DNA of 64,000 nucleotides from Pseudomonadota bacterium (GCA_023388175.1 JAEWGT010000017.1:434001-498000), one strand, 5' to 3'; positions 17,096 to 25,743 are shown, counted from the stretch's first letter. Notes: generated by a model not told the origin, from the sequence alone. Program-made: numbers and translations.

Positions 17096-17550
17096 TTGTA
17101 AAAGCCCTCTCGCAGATTGACCCCATATTCGAGATAGGCCTTCATGGCAGCCAGCATGCCGGTCCAGCCTTCGCAATTGCCATAAGAGGCTTTCTGACCC
17201 GCCTCGTTTTCACGCCAGCCGGCCTCGTGAATGGCGACGCGCGTCCGTCCATCTTCCAGCGCCTCGAAGGTCATGGTCACGGTCGTCTGGTAGGTGCCAG
17301 ACGGATCACCGTCCTCCGGCGCTTCCCAGCGCAGCACGATCTTTTGGTCTGGGACGACGTCCACAACATGAACCGGAAAAGCGCCGGGAAAGTCATGGAA
17401 GTCCCAAGTCACCACCGCGCCCGTTTCCAGCCGCCCCTCAGCACCGCCGGTGGCGAAATAGCCGGACAGTTTGGCCGGATCGGCCACCGCCTCGAACACC
17501 TCATGCACAGGCTTGGCGATGCGGCCGCCAACCGTGAACTCATAAGCCAT
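17092..17550 (-). CDS. SRPBCC-domain protein (first of a tandem pair)
   Basis: A 152-residue SRPBCC protein starting MAYEFTVGGRIAKPVHEVF and ending with LEYGVNLREGFYK. The start at 17550 is supported by GGAGACCAGA just upstream. It shares its 50-bp promoter region with the divergent ArsR gene and couples to the second SRPBCC gene. Tandem divergent copies of this fold with an ArsR repressor suggest a small ligand-responsive module whose inducer is unknown. Confidence 0.8.
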   Translation of the reverse strand: MAYEFTVGGRIAKPVHEVFEAVADPAKLSGYFATGGAEGRLETGAVVTWDFHDFPGAFPVHVVDVVPDQKIVLRWEAPEDGDPSGTYQTTVTMTFEALEDGRTRVAIHEAGWRENEAGQKASYGNCEGWTGMLAAMKAYLEYGVNLREGFYK

Positions 17551-17582
17551 TCTGGTCTCCTCTGCTTGACCGGATGCAGAAT

Positions 17583-17602
17583 ATGTTATAAAACTATAAC
17601 AT
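17583..17602. promoter_or_regulatory. Palindromic operator overlapping the arsR-family start codon
   Basis: ATGTTATA (17583-17590) and TATAACAT (17595-17602) are perfect 8-bp arms around AAAC. The right arm runs into the ATG of the regulator at 17601. It lies in the only intergenic space between the regulator and the divergent SRPBCC pair, so binding would repress both. Confidence 0.65.
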
Positions 17603-17933
17603 GTCAAACGACGATGCAGATGACCTGATTTTCAAGGCTTTGAGCCATCGCGTACGGCGGCGCATTCTCGATCAGCTCAAGACGGAGCCCAGGACCACCG
17701 GCATGCTGTGTGACCAGTTTCCCGAGCTCGACCGTTGCACCATCATGCAGCATCTGGGTGTGCTGGAAGAGGCAGGGCTGATCCATGCCGAAAAGCGTGG
17801 GCGCGAGCGCTGGAACCATCTCGACGCCCTGCCCGTCCACGCCATTCATGAACGCTGGATCGGGCCATACGCAGCCTATGCGGCAAGCATGCTGGCCCGG
17901 CTCAAGCAAGCGGTCGAAGAGCCTGCCGGCTGA
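17601..17933 (+). CDS. ArsR-family transcriptional regulator
   Basis: A 110-residue winged-helix DNA-binding protein with KALSHRVRRRILDQLKTEP at the N-terminus and RCTIMQHLGVLEEAGLIHAE in the recognition-helix region. It lacks the metal-binding Cys pair of ArsR/SmtB metal sensors. It therefore belongs to the non-metal subgroup that usually neighbours SRPBCC/START proteins. Probably represses itself and the divergent SRPBCC pair through the overlapping palindrome. Confidence 0.85.
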   Translation: MSNDDADDLIFKALSHRVRRRILDQLKTEPRTTGMLCDQFPELDRCTIMQHLGVLEEAGLIHAEKRGRERWNHLDALPVHAIHERWIGPYAAYAASMLARLKQAVEEPAG

Positions 17934-18034
17934 TCACGGCAATGTCAGAAACCACCGCGCCAGGTGGGGCAACCCCAGCTCTGCCACGCCGTTAGCCTTT
18001 CAACACGAGCCCGTGAAGAAAGGACAATGACCGT

Positions 18035-19153
18035 ATGCTTTATGTCGATATTCCCACCCACAAGGACCTCAACACCCTGCGGGCAATGCGCGACGAAGCC
18101 TGTATTTCGCTCTATCTCGAAACCACGCCTCTCACTCAGGATATCGAAAAAAGCAGGATTACCTTCGGCAATCTGGGCAAGGAAGCGCTCGCCCAACTGG
18201 CCGATTCCGGTCCCGATAAACGCCGCCTCGCCAGCCTCATCGAGGAACTGGACGACCTCTCCGACGACGACGACTTCTGGCGTCACCAGGCCCATAGCCT
18301 GGCGGTTTTTGCGACACCCGACAGTATTCGCACCTTTCGCCTCGCCAATCGGCTGACCGACATGGTCGAAGTCTCGGACCGCTTTCATTTGAAGCCGCTG
18401 CTGCGTGCCGTCACCTTCCGCAACGCCGCTCATGTTCTGGCCATTTCGGAAAATGCCGTGCGGCTGGTCGAAGTCGCTGCCGACCTGCCCGCCAGCGCGG
18501 TCAATGTACCGGACTTGCCCAGTGGCGCCGCCGACGCGGTCAACAAATCCACGATCAACGATCGATCGCACAGCCGGCGCATTCATGGCTCGGAAGGCCA
18601 GAAGGTGCAGCTTGCAAAATATATCCGCCGCATCGACAGCGCCTTGCGCCCGGTCCTGTCAGGTCAGGACCTGCCGCTTATTCTTGCGGCCACCGAGCCG
18701 GTGGCCTCGCTCGTCCGCTCGGTCAGCGGCCTCGACTTCGAGCCCGACATCATCGCCGGCAGCCCGGATCGTCTTACTGAATCCGAACTGGCCGATGCGA
18801 CGCGCAAGGTCCTCGACGCACGCTATGCCCGCAAGCTCAAGGATTTCTCCGATCTGTTTGACAATCGCGCCGGGCAGAACCGGGCAACCACGGACCTTTC
18901 CGATGCAGCCCGCGCCGCCACCTTCGGTGCCATCGACACATTGCTGGTCGACATCGACAACACCGTCCATGGTCTGGTCGATGAGGAGACCGGGGCCGTA
19001 ACGTTCTCCGAGACACCGGACGCCATCGACTACGGAATTGTCGATGAGATCGCCGGCCGGGCTCTGGCCTCTGGGGCCACTGTCATGGCGGTTCGACGCG
19101 AGGACATGCCTCATGGCGGCGATCTTGCCGCAATCCTGCGCTACCCGGTCTAG
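18035..19153 (+). CDS. Bacterial eRF1-like protein (baeRF type)
   Basis: A 372-residue cytoplasmic protein resembling the bacterial archaeo-eukaryotic release factor-like families. Its N-terminus has the CISLYLET-type strand, the middle has SEGQKVQLAKYIRRIDSALR followed by LPLILAATEPVASLVRSVS, and the end has TLLVDIDNTVHGLVDEETG and VMAVRREDMPHGGDLAAILR. These proteins are proposed to act on stalled ribosomes or modify RNA, but function is not established. AAGGA lies 9 bases before the ATG. Neighbouring genes (ArsR module, allE) give no functional hint. The assignment is from remembered family patterns. Confidence 0.6.
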   Translation: MLYVDIPTHKDLNTLRAMRDEACISLYLETTPLTQDIEKSRITFGNLGKEALAQLADSGPDKRRLASLIEELDDLSDDDDFWRHQAHSLAVFATPDSIRTFRLANRLTDMVEVSDRFHLKPLLRAVTFRNAAHVLAISENAVRLVEVAADLPASAVNVPDLPSGAADAVNKSTINDRSHSRRIHGSEGQKVQLAKYIRRIDSALRPVLSGQDLPLILAATEPVASLVRSVSGLDFEPDIIAGSPDRLTESELADATRKVLDARYARKLKDFSDLFDNRAGQNRATTDLSDAARAATFGAIDTLLVDIDNTVHGLVDEETGAVTFSETPDAIDYGIVDEIAGRALASGATVMAVRREDMPHGGDLAAILRYPV

Positions 19154-19225
19154 CCAAGCCTTGGGGCTATCCTTTAGAAATTGAGGGCGGTCATGTTGCC
19201 GCCCTCTTATTCGACAAGCGAGTCC

Positions 19226-20044
19226 ATGGCCTCCACCTACGCTTCTCCAACCGCCGGCCTGCCCGGCCAGATGTCCCTGCATACCGGCCGCGCGGTGTTC
19301 ACCGAAGCCTATGCGCTGATCCCCCGTGGCGTGATGCGTGACATCGTCACCTCGTACCTGCCTCATTGGCGCGATAGCCGCGCTTGGATCATTGCCCGCC
19401 CGCTCAGCGGTTTTGCCGAGACCTTCTCGCAATATATCGTTGAGGTGTTTCCGGGCGGCGGCAGCGAGCGGCCGGAGCCCAATAGCGAGGCCGAGGGCGT
19501 GCTCTTTGTGGTCGAGGGCCAGGTGACGCTGACCATCGAAGGCAAGACCCATCTGCTCAAGGAAGGCGGCTACGCCTTCCTGCCACCCGCTTGCGCCTGG
19601 AGCCTGGTCAATAAATCCACCGCCCCTGTCCGCTTCCATTGGATACGCAAACGCTACGAAGCGGTTGATGGCATTGCATTGCCCGAGGCCTTCGTCGCCA
19701 ATGAGCAGGATGAACCCATCCGCTGGATGCCCGACACCAACAACACATGGGGCACAACCCGCTTCGTCGAGCCCACCGACCTTCGCCACGACATGCACAT
19801 CAATATCGTCACCCTGGAGCCGGGAGCGGTTATCCCCTTCGAGGAAACCCATGTCATGGAACACGGGCTTTATGTGCTTGAGGGCAAGGCCGTCTATCGG
19901 CTGAACCGCGACTGGGTGGAAGTGGAGGCTGGCGACTTCATGTGGCTACGCGCCTTCTGTCCTCAGGCCTGCTATGCCGGGCCGGCGCGCTTCCGCTACC
20001 TCCTCTACAAGGACGTCAACCGCCACGCCAAGCTGCCCTTCTGA
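19226..20044 (+). CDS. allE: (S)-ureidoglycine aminohydrolase (bicupin)
   Basis: Releases ammonia from S-ureidoglycine to give S-ureidoglycolate. The 272-residue bicupin has a first cupin around GGGSERPEPNSEAEGVLFVV and a second around HINIVTLEPGAVIPFEETHV followed by MEHGLYVLEGKAVYRLN, with the His/Glu metal ligands typical of UGHA/AllE. I take MASTYASPTAG at 19226 as the start; an in-frame ATG at 19193 and a TTG at 19181 also exist. It lies three bases upstream of allA in one unit. Confidence 0.88.
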   Translation: MASTYASPTAGLPGQMSLHTGRAVFTEAYALIPRGVMRDIVTSYLPHWRDSRAWIIARPLSGFAETFSQYIVEVFPGGGSERPEPNSEAEGVLFVVEGQVTLTIEGKTHLLKEGGYAFLPPACAWSLVNKSTAPVRFHWIRKRYEAVDGIALPEAFVANEQDEPIRWMPDTNNTWGTTRFVEPTDLRHDMHINIVTLEPGAVIPFEETHVMEHGLYVLEGKAVYRLNRDWVEVEAGDFMWLRAFCPQACYAGPARFRYLLYKDVNRHAKLPF

Positions 20045-20047
20045 GCC

Positions 20048-20542
20048 ATGAGCGAACGCACGATCAGCATCGAGCCACTGACGCAGGAAGCCTTCGCGCC
20101 ATTCGGGCAGGTCATTCAGCTTGAGGGGGCGCATCATTATCCCATCAATAACGGCATGACCGAGCGCTATCATGATCTGGCGCGCGTCGAACTTGGCGGT
20201 GTTCATCCCCGGCCCCTGATCTCGATCTTTCGGGGCCAGCCATATGCGCTGCCACTCGATTTGAAACTGGTCGAACGCCATCCGCTGGGCAGTCAGGCCT
20301 TCTATCCGCTGGGCGCGCATTCATGGCTGGTGATTGTCGCCGAAGACGATGCCGGCACGCCGGCCCGCCTGCGGGCTTTCCGCCCCGCCTTGGGCCAGGG
20401 CGTCAATATCGCCATGAACACTTGGCATGGGGTGCTGACCGTTCTGGAACAGGAGAGCGATTTTCTTGTGGTTGATCGGGGCGGTGACGGCAACAACCTT
20501 GAGGAACATCATTTCGACCTGCCATGGCGGGTCGAAGGCTAG
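20048..20542 (+). CDS. allA: Ureidoglycolate lyase
   Basis: Splits S-ureidoglycolate into glyoxylate and urea, the last nitrogen-releasing step in this window. The 164-residue protein has the family stretches PLTQEAFAPFGQVI at the start, SIFRGQPYALPL in the middle, and LGQGVNIAMNTWHGVLTVLE with FLVVDRGG near the end. It immediately follows allE. The glyoxylate product would be used by malate synthase G, encoded at the other end of the purine locus. Confidence 0.93.
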   Translation: MSERTISIEPLTQEAFAPFGQVIQLEGAHHYPINNGMTERYHDLARVELGGVHPRPLISIFRGQPYALPLDLKLVERHPLGSQAFYPLGAHSWLVIVAEDDAGTPARLRAFRPALGQGVNIAMNTWHGVLTVLEQESDFLVVDRGGDGNNLEEHHFDLPWRVEG

Positions 20543-20626
20543 GAGCGATCTTTACGCTGTTCATGCCCGCCCCTCGCAACAATTTGCTGGCTGCGATAGT
20601 TTGGCTACCAATAGAGGGAGGAAGCC

Positions 20627-21370
20627 GTGTCTGTATCCGGACTGGTCCGTATCATCCTGGCATTTGTGCTCATGGCCGCGCCCGCTCTTGCCGAAGGCGT
20701 CACCCTGTCGGGAACCGTCACCTATCTCGAGCGCATTGCTCTGCCGGCAAATGCGCAATTGCGCATATCGCTGGTCACTTTGCCCTCTGGCGCGCCGGTT
20801 GCCGGCGCATCGGCCAGCATTCCCGCCAAGGGCCAGGTGCCGCTGGCATTCTCACTCAACCTGCATCGCAAACCGGCGGACGGAAATTACGGCCTGCTGG
20901 CGGAAATCCGCAGCGGCAACCGCGTGCTGTTCCGCAACAGCCAGCCCGCTCCTGTCTCGCCACAAACCAGTCGGCCGGTCGAAATCGTCGTCCAGTCCAT
21001 GCCCTATAATCCGGAACCGCCGCTTCCCACCCTGCCCGAAATCACCGATATCGTCTGGACGGTGACCAGCATTGGCGGTCGGCCAGCAACTGGCCCTCGC
21101 CCACCGACACTGTCCATCGCTGGTGACCTGCGCGCCAGCGGACATGGCGGCTGCAACAACTACTTTGCCGAAACCAGCCTCACCCTGACCACCATTTCCT
21201 TTGGTCCCGCCGCGGCAACCCGGATGGCTTGCGCCCCCAACATCATGCAACAGGAAGATGCCTATTTTACCGCGCTCGCCGCCGTATCCGGCTTTCAGTT
21301 GGAGGGCAACGGCCTGCGCCTGCTCGACGCCGCCGGCATCCCGCTCATCGGGCTGGTGCGCCAGGACTGA
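20627..21370 (+). CDS. Secreted protein with YbaY-like and META (HslJ-type) domains
   Basis: A 247-residue exported protein. The signal peptide is GLVRIILAFVLMAAPALAEG. The N-terminal half (about 25-125) resembles the YbaY/YscW-like beta domain (LSGTVTYLERIALPANAQLR). The C-terminal half (about 135-240) is a META domain with GHGGCNNYFAETSLTLTTISF and MACAPNIMQQEDAYFTAL. It starts at GTG 20627, chosen because a strong GGGAGGAAG lies just upstream and no ATG fits. Family members are envelope proteins linked loosely to stress resistance; a precise role is unknown. Confidence 0.75.
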   Translation: MSVSGLVRIILAFVLMAAPALAEGVTLSGTVTYLERIALPANAQLRISLVTLPSGAPVAGASASIPAKGQVPLAFSLNLHRKPADGNYGLLAEIRSGNRVLFRNSQPAPVSPQTSRPVEIVVQSMPYNPEPPLPTLPEITDIVWTVTSIGGRPATGPRPPTLSIAGDLRASGHGGCNNYFAETSLTLTTISFGPAAATRMACAPNIMQQEDAYFTALAAVSGFQLEGNGLRLLDAAGIPLIGLVRQD

Positions 21371-21388
21371 GCGCGAGAAAGACCGCGC

Positions 21389-21526
21389 CTATTCGCCCGA
21401 CAGGGCGATGGGCATATAGGTGCTTTGCGGCACCTCGGCGAAGGACGCAGCGAAGGTCAGAAAGCTGATGGCAAGCGCGAACAGCGCGGCAAGCAGGAAC
21501 TGGGACAAGGATTTCAACCCCGACAT
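21389..21526 (-). CDS. Small membrane or secreted protein, 45 residues
   Basis: The frame encodes MSGLKSLSQFLLAALFALAI followed by SFLTFAASF and a polar tail ending ALSGE. It could be a single membrane helix or a signal peptide with a 16-residue mature part. GAGG lies about 8 bases upstream of the ATG. I recognise no family. It stands alone, convergent to the META-domain gene and divergent from otsB. Confidence 0.5.
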   Translation of the reverse strand: MSGLKSLSQFLLAALFALAISFLTFAASFAEVPQSTYMPIALSGE

Positions 21527-21711
21527 GGTGATGCCTCGCTGATGTGGTCAGCGTGGCGCCAACCTGCCTGTCCCGGTGTGAACGCCTCTCGAATACGCCA
21601 TTAACACGCCATTCATAAATCCCGTCTGGCGCATGTCTGCCATGCCGACCGAACCTTTTGGGCGGACCCGCGTTGCATTTGCAGGCTGTGAATGTAACCA
21701 AGGAAGTCGCC

Positions 21712-22503
21712 ATGCCCGATCCCATTGCCCATTCCGGCGGCCCAATTCCTGCGCTCGCCATCTTCACCGACTTCGACGGTACCCTTGTCGAGATCGCCGA
21801 AACGCCCGACGCCATTGATATTCCCTCGGAATTGACCGAGCGCATCGATCGTGCCCTGCATGATTTCGACAATGCGTTCGCCGTGTTGACGGGGCGCGAA
21901 ATCGCCGACATCGACCGCTATCTGTCGCCCCTGCAATTGCCGATAGCCGGCGCTCATGGTGCCCAGCGCCGCCGCGCAGATGGCACATTCGAGCCCGTTG
22001 ACCAGGCGATTTCCGAGGGCGCAGACGCCATTGCCAATGTGCTTTCCGCCCTCGCCGTGGCCAATCCGGGCCTGCTGGTCGAGGCCAAGGATGGTGCAGT
22101 GGCAATGCACTTCCGCCAGGCGCCGGACATGGAAGGTGCGGTGCATCTGGCCATGCAGGAAGCGCTGGCCGATCATCCCCAATTCACGCTCGTCCCCGGC
22201 AAGATGGTTCTGGAAGCCCGGCCCGTGGGCTTCGACAAGGGCGCTGCCCTGCGCGCCTTCATGCAGGAAGAGCCCTTTGCCGGGCGCACGCCGATTTTCA
22301 TCGGCGACGACCGCACCGATGAAGACGGTTTCCGCGCCGCGCAGGAACTCGGAGGCATCGGCATCAAACTTGGATCGGGCGAAACCGCCGCGCGCATGCG
22401 CATTGCCGATATTCCATCAGTCTATGCGCTGCTGCGCGGGCTGGGCGACCTCGCCCAGATCGACCCGCAAGACGGGCCGCGCCTTGTCGACGCCGCCCAC
22501 TGA
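21712..22503 (+). CDS. otsB: Trehalose-6-phosphate phosphatase
   Basis: Dephosphorylates trehalose-6-phosphate in the cytoplasm. This is a 263-residue HAD-superfamily protein with motif I FTDFDGTLVEIAETPDA near residue 19, LTGREIADIDRYL (motif II region), KGAALRAF and the acidic motif FIGDDRTDEDGF. The ATG at 21712 has AAGGAAG upstream. It lies 56 bp before otsA, the usual biosynthetic pair. The trehalose made here is chemically the substrate class of the thu genes at 35-42 kb. Confidence 0.95.
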   Translation: MPDPIAHSGGPIPALAIFTDFDGTLVEIAETPDAIDIPSELTERIDRALHDFDNAFAVLTGREIADIDRYLSPLQLPIAGAHGAQRRRADGTFEPVDQAISEGADAIANVLSALAVANPGLLVEAKDGAVAMHFRQAPDMEGAVHLAMQEALADHPQFTLVPGKMVLEARPVGFDKGAALRAFMQEEPFAGRTPIFIGDDRTDEDGFRAAQELGGIGIKLGSGETAARMRIADIPSVYALLRGLGDLAQIDPQDGPRLVDAAH

Positions 22504-22559
22504 CCTGCCGGGCAGCAATGCCCGGCCTGTTCTTGATCAATAAAGGAGCCAGAAACCCC

Positions 22560-23975
22560 ATGAGTCGCATCGTCATTGTATCCAATCGCACGCCCGGCAA
22601 GGGCCCCGCTGCCGGCGGGCTTGCCGTCGCCCTGCGCAAGGTACTGAGCGAACGCGAAGGTTTTTGGTTCGGTTGGTCCGGCAAGCTGGCCGAGCAGCCC
22701 GCGCCCGAAGCGCGCATCGAAGACATTGATGGGCTCAAAGTCGCTCAGATCGATCTGACCCGCGACGATCACCACGCCTATTATGCCGGTTTTTCCAATT
22801 CCATTCTCTGGCCCAGTTTCCACCTGCGGCTCGATCTCGCCACCATCGAAAGCCACTGGTACGAGGGCTATCGGCGGGTAAATCAGCAATTCGCGCGCTC
22901 ATTGCTGGCCTTGCTCGAACCCGACGACATCATCTGGGTGCATGATTATCACCTCATCCCCCTAGCCGCAGAATTGCGCAATCTGGGCGCGCGCAACCGG
23001 ATCGGGTTCTACCTGCATATCCCGTTCCCGACTGCCGACGCGCTCTATGCCATTCCGCACCATGAGGAATTGATGCGCGACCTCTCGCGCTACGATCTCG
23101 TCGGCATGCAGGCCAAGCGCGATGTCTCCGCCTTCACCGAATTTGCCGAGCACCAGATGCCCTCCACCTTCGGCAATCATCGCAGCGAGATCATCGATTT
23201 CAGCCGGACGGAGGTGGAAGCCTTTCCGATCGGCTCGGACCCCGATGCCTTTGCGCGCCTCGCCACAAGCCCCGCCGGCACCAAGATGATCCATCGCATG
23301 AAGCGCGCTTTGGGTGATCAACGCCTTATTCTCGGGGTTGACCGGCTCGATTATTCCAAGGGCCTGCCGCAGCGCGTGGAAGCCTATGAAAAGCTGCTGG
23401 CCAACAATGCCCGCCTGCGCCGCTCGGTCCACTTGTTGCAGGTGGCGCCGCCCTCGCGCGACAGCATCAAGGAATATCAGGAGACCAGCGACACATTGGA
23501 CGCCATGTGCGGCCGCGTCATGGGCCATTTCGCCGAGCCGGACTGGCAGCCGCTGACCTATGTAAAGCGCGCCTATGGCCAGCCCAGCCTGGCCGGGCTC
23601 TATCGCCTGGCCCGCGTCGGTCTCGTCACCCCGTTGCGTGACGGTATGAACCTGGTTGCGCACGAATATGTCGGCTCCCAGGACCCAGCCGATCCCGGCG
23701 TGCTGGTCCTGTCGCGTTTCGCCGGAGCGGCGGAGATTTTCCCCGAAGCATTGCTGGTCAATCCATTCGACACGGACGAAACAGCAGAAGCCCTGCGCAT
23801 TGCACTCGATATGCCGCTGGAAGAACGCCGGCAACGCTGGCAGTCCCTTATGCAGGCAGCGCGGGCCTATAATGTCGATGACTGGGCTGTCGGCTTTCTC
23901 GACCGGCTCGCGCCGGGCTCGACGACCAAGGCCAGCACGACCCGCGATATTCTCTATCTGGCCTCTGTGGCCTAG
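22560..23975 (+). CDS. otsA: Trehalose-6-phosphate synthase (GT20)
   Basis: Joins UDP-glucose and glucose-6-phosphate to give trehalose-6-phosphate. The 471-residue GT20 enzyme has SNRTPGKGPAAGGLAVALR at the N-terminus, WVHDYHLIPLAAELR, HIPFPTADALYAIP, VDRLDYSKGLPQRVEAYE and DGMNLVAHEYV, all in family order. The ATG at 22560 is preceded by AAAGGAG at an 11-12 base spacing. A strong hairpin terminator follows directly. Confidence 0.96.
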   Translation: MSRIVIVSNRTPGKGPAAGGLAVALRKVLSEREGFWFGWSGKLAEQPAPEARIEDIDGLKVAQIDLTRDDHHAYYAGFSNSILWPSFHLRLDLATIESHWYEGYRRVNQQFARSLLALLEPDDIIWVHDYHLIPLAAELRNLGARNRIGFYLHIPFPTADALYAIPHHEELMRDLSRYDLVGMQAKRDVSAFTEFAEHQMPSTFGNHRSEIIDFSRTEVEAFPIGSDPDAFARLATSPAGTKMIHRMKRALGDQRLILGVDRLDYSKGLPQRVEAYEKLLANNARLRRSVHLLQVAPPSRDSIKEYQETSDTLDAMCGRVMGHFAEPDWQPLTYVKRAYGQPSLAGLYRLARVGLVTPLRDGMNLVAHEYVGSQDPADPGVLVLSRFAGAAEIFPEALLVNPFDTDETAEALRIALDMPLEERRQRWQSLMQAARAYNVDDWAVGFLDRLAPGSTTKASTTRDILYLASVA

Positions 23976-23984
23976 AGGCAAAAA

Positions 23985-24009
23985 GGGCGGCCCCAAGGCC
24001 GCCCTTTTT
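23985..24009. terminator. Bidirectional terminator between otsA and the helicase gene
   Basis: GGGCGGCC (23985-23992) and GGCCGCCC (23997-24004) form an 8-bp stem with a CCAA loop. It is followed by TTTTT on the plus strand and flanked by AAAA on the other side. The convergent genes end within 10 bp on each side. Confidence 0.85.
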
Positions 24010-24012
24010 CAT

Positions 24013-25467
24013 TCAGTTCGCCGCCGCGCGCCGCGCCTTGCCGGCGTCGCGCTGCCCCTTGGTCCAGCGCGGCTTGCCGCCATTCGGCTTTGCACCGACA
24101 ACCTTGCCGGTTTCAGAATCCCGGCGCACCGCCTTGGCCACGCCATGGTTGGCGCGCTCGCCATTCGCTGCAGGAGCCCCACCCTTGGTGCGCTCGCCGC
24201 CGGGACGCGGCGAATTGAACTTGCGCGCATTCTGCTTGGGATTACGTGCTGTCCGCACACCTGCCGGTGCCCCGGCATTGTTACGGCCCTTATGAGTCAC
24301 CGCGGCCTCTTCCACCAGGTTGACGTCGCCCGAAACCGGCAGCGTGCGGCGGATCAGCCGCTCCACATCGCGCAGCTTGCTCTTTTCCGTGCCGTCGCAC
24401 AACGTGATGGCAATGCCCGAGGCGCCATTGCGGCCGGTCCGGCCGATGCGGTGGACATAGTTTTCGGGATCATCCGGCAGCTCGTAGTTCACCACATGGG
24501 TGATGCCCTGCACATCGATGCCGCGCGCCGCAATATCGGTGGCCACCAGAATGCGGACCGAGCCGGAGGCAAAGCCCTTGAGCGCCGCCTGCCGCGCATT
24601 CTGGCTCTTGTTGCCATGGATGGCCGCCGCCTCATGTCCGTCAATGGCGAGGTTCTTGGCCACGCGATCGGCGCCATGCTTGGTGCGCGAGAAAATGATC
24701 ACGCGCTCCATGCCTTCCTTTTCGTCGGCCAGCAGGTCGTTGAGCACGCCACGCTTGGCCTTGGAGCCCGACATGATCACGCGCTGGTCGATCTTGACCA
24801 CGGTGGAGCCCTGCGGCGCGGCCTCGACCTTGATCGGCTCTTTCAGCAGCGTCTTGGCGAGGTCTTCGACCTCTGCCGCCATGGTTGCCGAGAACAGCAT
24901 GGTCTGGCGGCGCAGGCCGATCTGCTTGGCAATGGCGCGCACCGGGGCGATGAAGCCCATATCGAGCATGCGGTCAGCCTCGTCCAGCACCAGCCAGCGC
25001 GTCTCGTTGAGACGGATCTTGTTGTCGTCCATCAGGTCCTTGAGGCGGCCCGGCGTTGCGACAACCACATCGACGCCCTTGGCGATCTTGCCGACCTGGT
25101 GGTAGCGCGACACGCCGCCCAGAACGAGCACGGTATCGAGCTTCATCTTGGAGCCGGCAAACTTGCGCAGGTTTTCTTCGATCTGCACGGCCAGCTCGCG
25201 CGTCGGCGCCAGGATCAGCGCGCGCGTCGTCATCGGGCGCGGACGGCCCGTAAGACCCATGATTCCGGCGAGGATCGGCAGGCCAAAGGCTGCCGTCTTG
25301 CCCGAACCGGTCTGCGCAATGCCCAGCATGTCCCGGCCTTCGAGCAGCTTGGGAATAGCCTGGGTCTGGATTTTTGTGGGCTCGGTGAAACCGCCGGCCG
25401 TCAGGCTGTCGGTGAGAAGTGTCGGTAGGCCGAGCGAAATGAAATCGTTCAAACTCTTGTCTTTCAT
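24013..25467 (-). CDS. DEAD-box RNA helicase (RhlE-like)
   Basis: ATP-dependent RNA helicase of 484 residues. Motifs in order are Q (PTKIQTQAIP), I (AQTGSGKT), Ia (PTRELA), II (DEAD), III (SAT), V (DIAARGID) and VI (HRIGRTGR). After residue about 385 comes a low-complexity basic tail rich in Arg, Lys, Gly, Pro and Asn, typical of RhlE and used for RNA binding. Such helicases act in ribosome assembly, RNA decay and cold adaptation. The start at 25467 lacks a clear ribosome-binding site and is preceded by a small hairpin. Confidence 0.93.
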   Translation of the reverse strand: MKDKSLNDFISLGLPTLLTDSLTAGGFTEPTKIQTQAIPKLLEGRDMLGIAQTGSGKTAAFGLPILAGIMGLTGRPRPMTTRALILAPTRELAVQIEENLRKFAGSKMKLDTVLVLGGVSRYHQVGKIAKGVDVVVATPGRLKDLMDDNKIRLNETRWLVLDEADRMLDMGFIAPVRAIAKQIGLRRQTMLFSATMAAEVEDLAKTLLKEPIKVEAAPQGSTVVKIDQRVIMSGSKAKRGVLNDLLADEKEGMERVIIFSRTKHGADRVAKNLAIDGHEAAAIHGNKSQNARQAALKGFASGSVRILVATDIAARGIDVQGITHVVNYELPDDPENYVHRIGRTGRNGASGIAITLCDGTEKSKLRDVERLIRRTLPVSGDVNLVEEAAVTHKGRNNAGAPAGVRTARNPKQNARKFNSPRPGGERTKGGAPAANGERANHGVAKAVRRDSETGKVVGAKPNGGKPRWTKGQRDAGKARRAAAN

Positions 25468-25469
25468 AT

Positions 25470-25483
25470 GCGCTCAAAAGCGC
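25470..25483 (-). other. Small hairpin just upstream of the helicase start codon
   Basis: GCGCT (25470-25474) and AGCGC (25479-25483) pair across CAAA, two bases from the ATG, where the Shine-Dalgarno sequence would be expected. It could limit ribosome access in a temperature-dependent way. The stem is short, so the call is weak. Confidence 0.3.
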
Positions 25484-25743
25484 TTGCGCCCAGCTGCCTT
25501 GGCAGCGAGCGCGTCTTCTATATTGCAATCGGGCGATAGGGATTATCGCGCGGGTGCTGGCTCAAACCCGGACCGGTCGCCCCTGGCGATCTAGGTATCC
25601 GGGTCGACTCCGCCGCTCACCGCGTAAGTAAGAAGAGAAGTCCATCGACGGTCATTCTGCCGCGACGTCACGCACATATGGGGGAGATGAGGGAAAAAGG
25701 CAAGCGCGGTGGGTGCAAGGGTGGAATGCCAACCCGCCAGACG

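Noticed and set aside
21693..21716. GTAACC upstream of otsB as a third SigF promoter
   Set aside because: The required CGAA is not at the 16-base spacing; the sequence there reads into the otsB start. Only one box matches.
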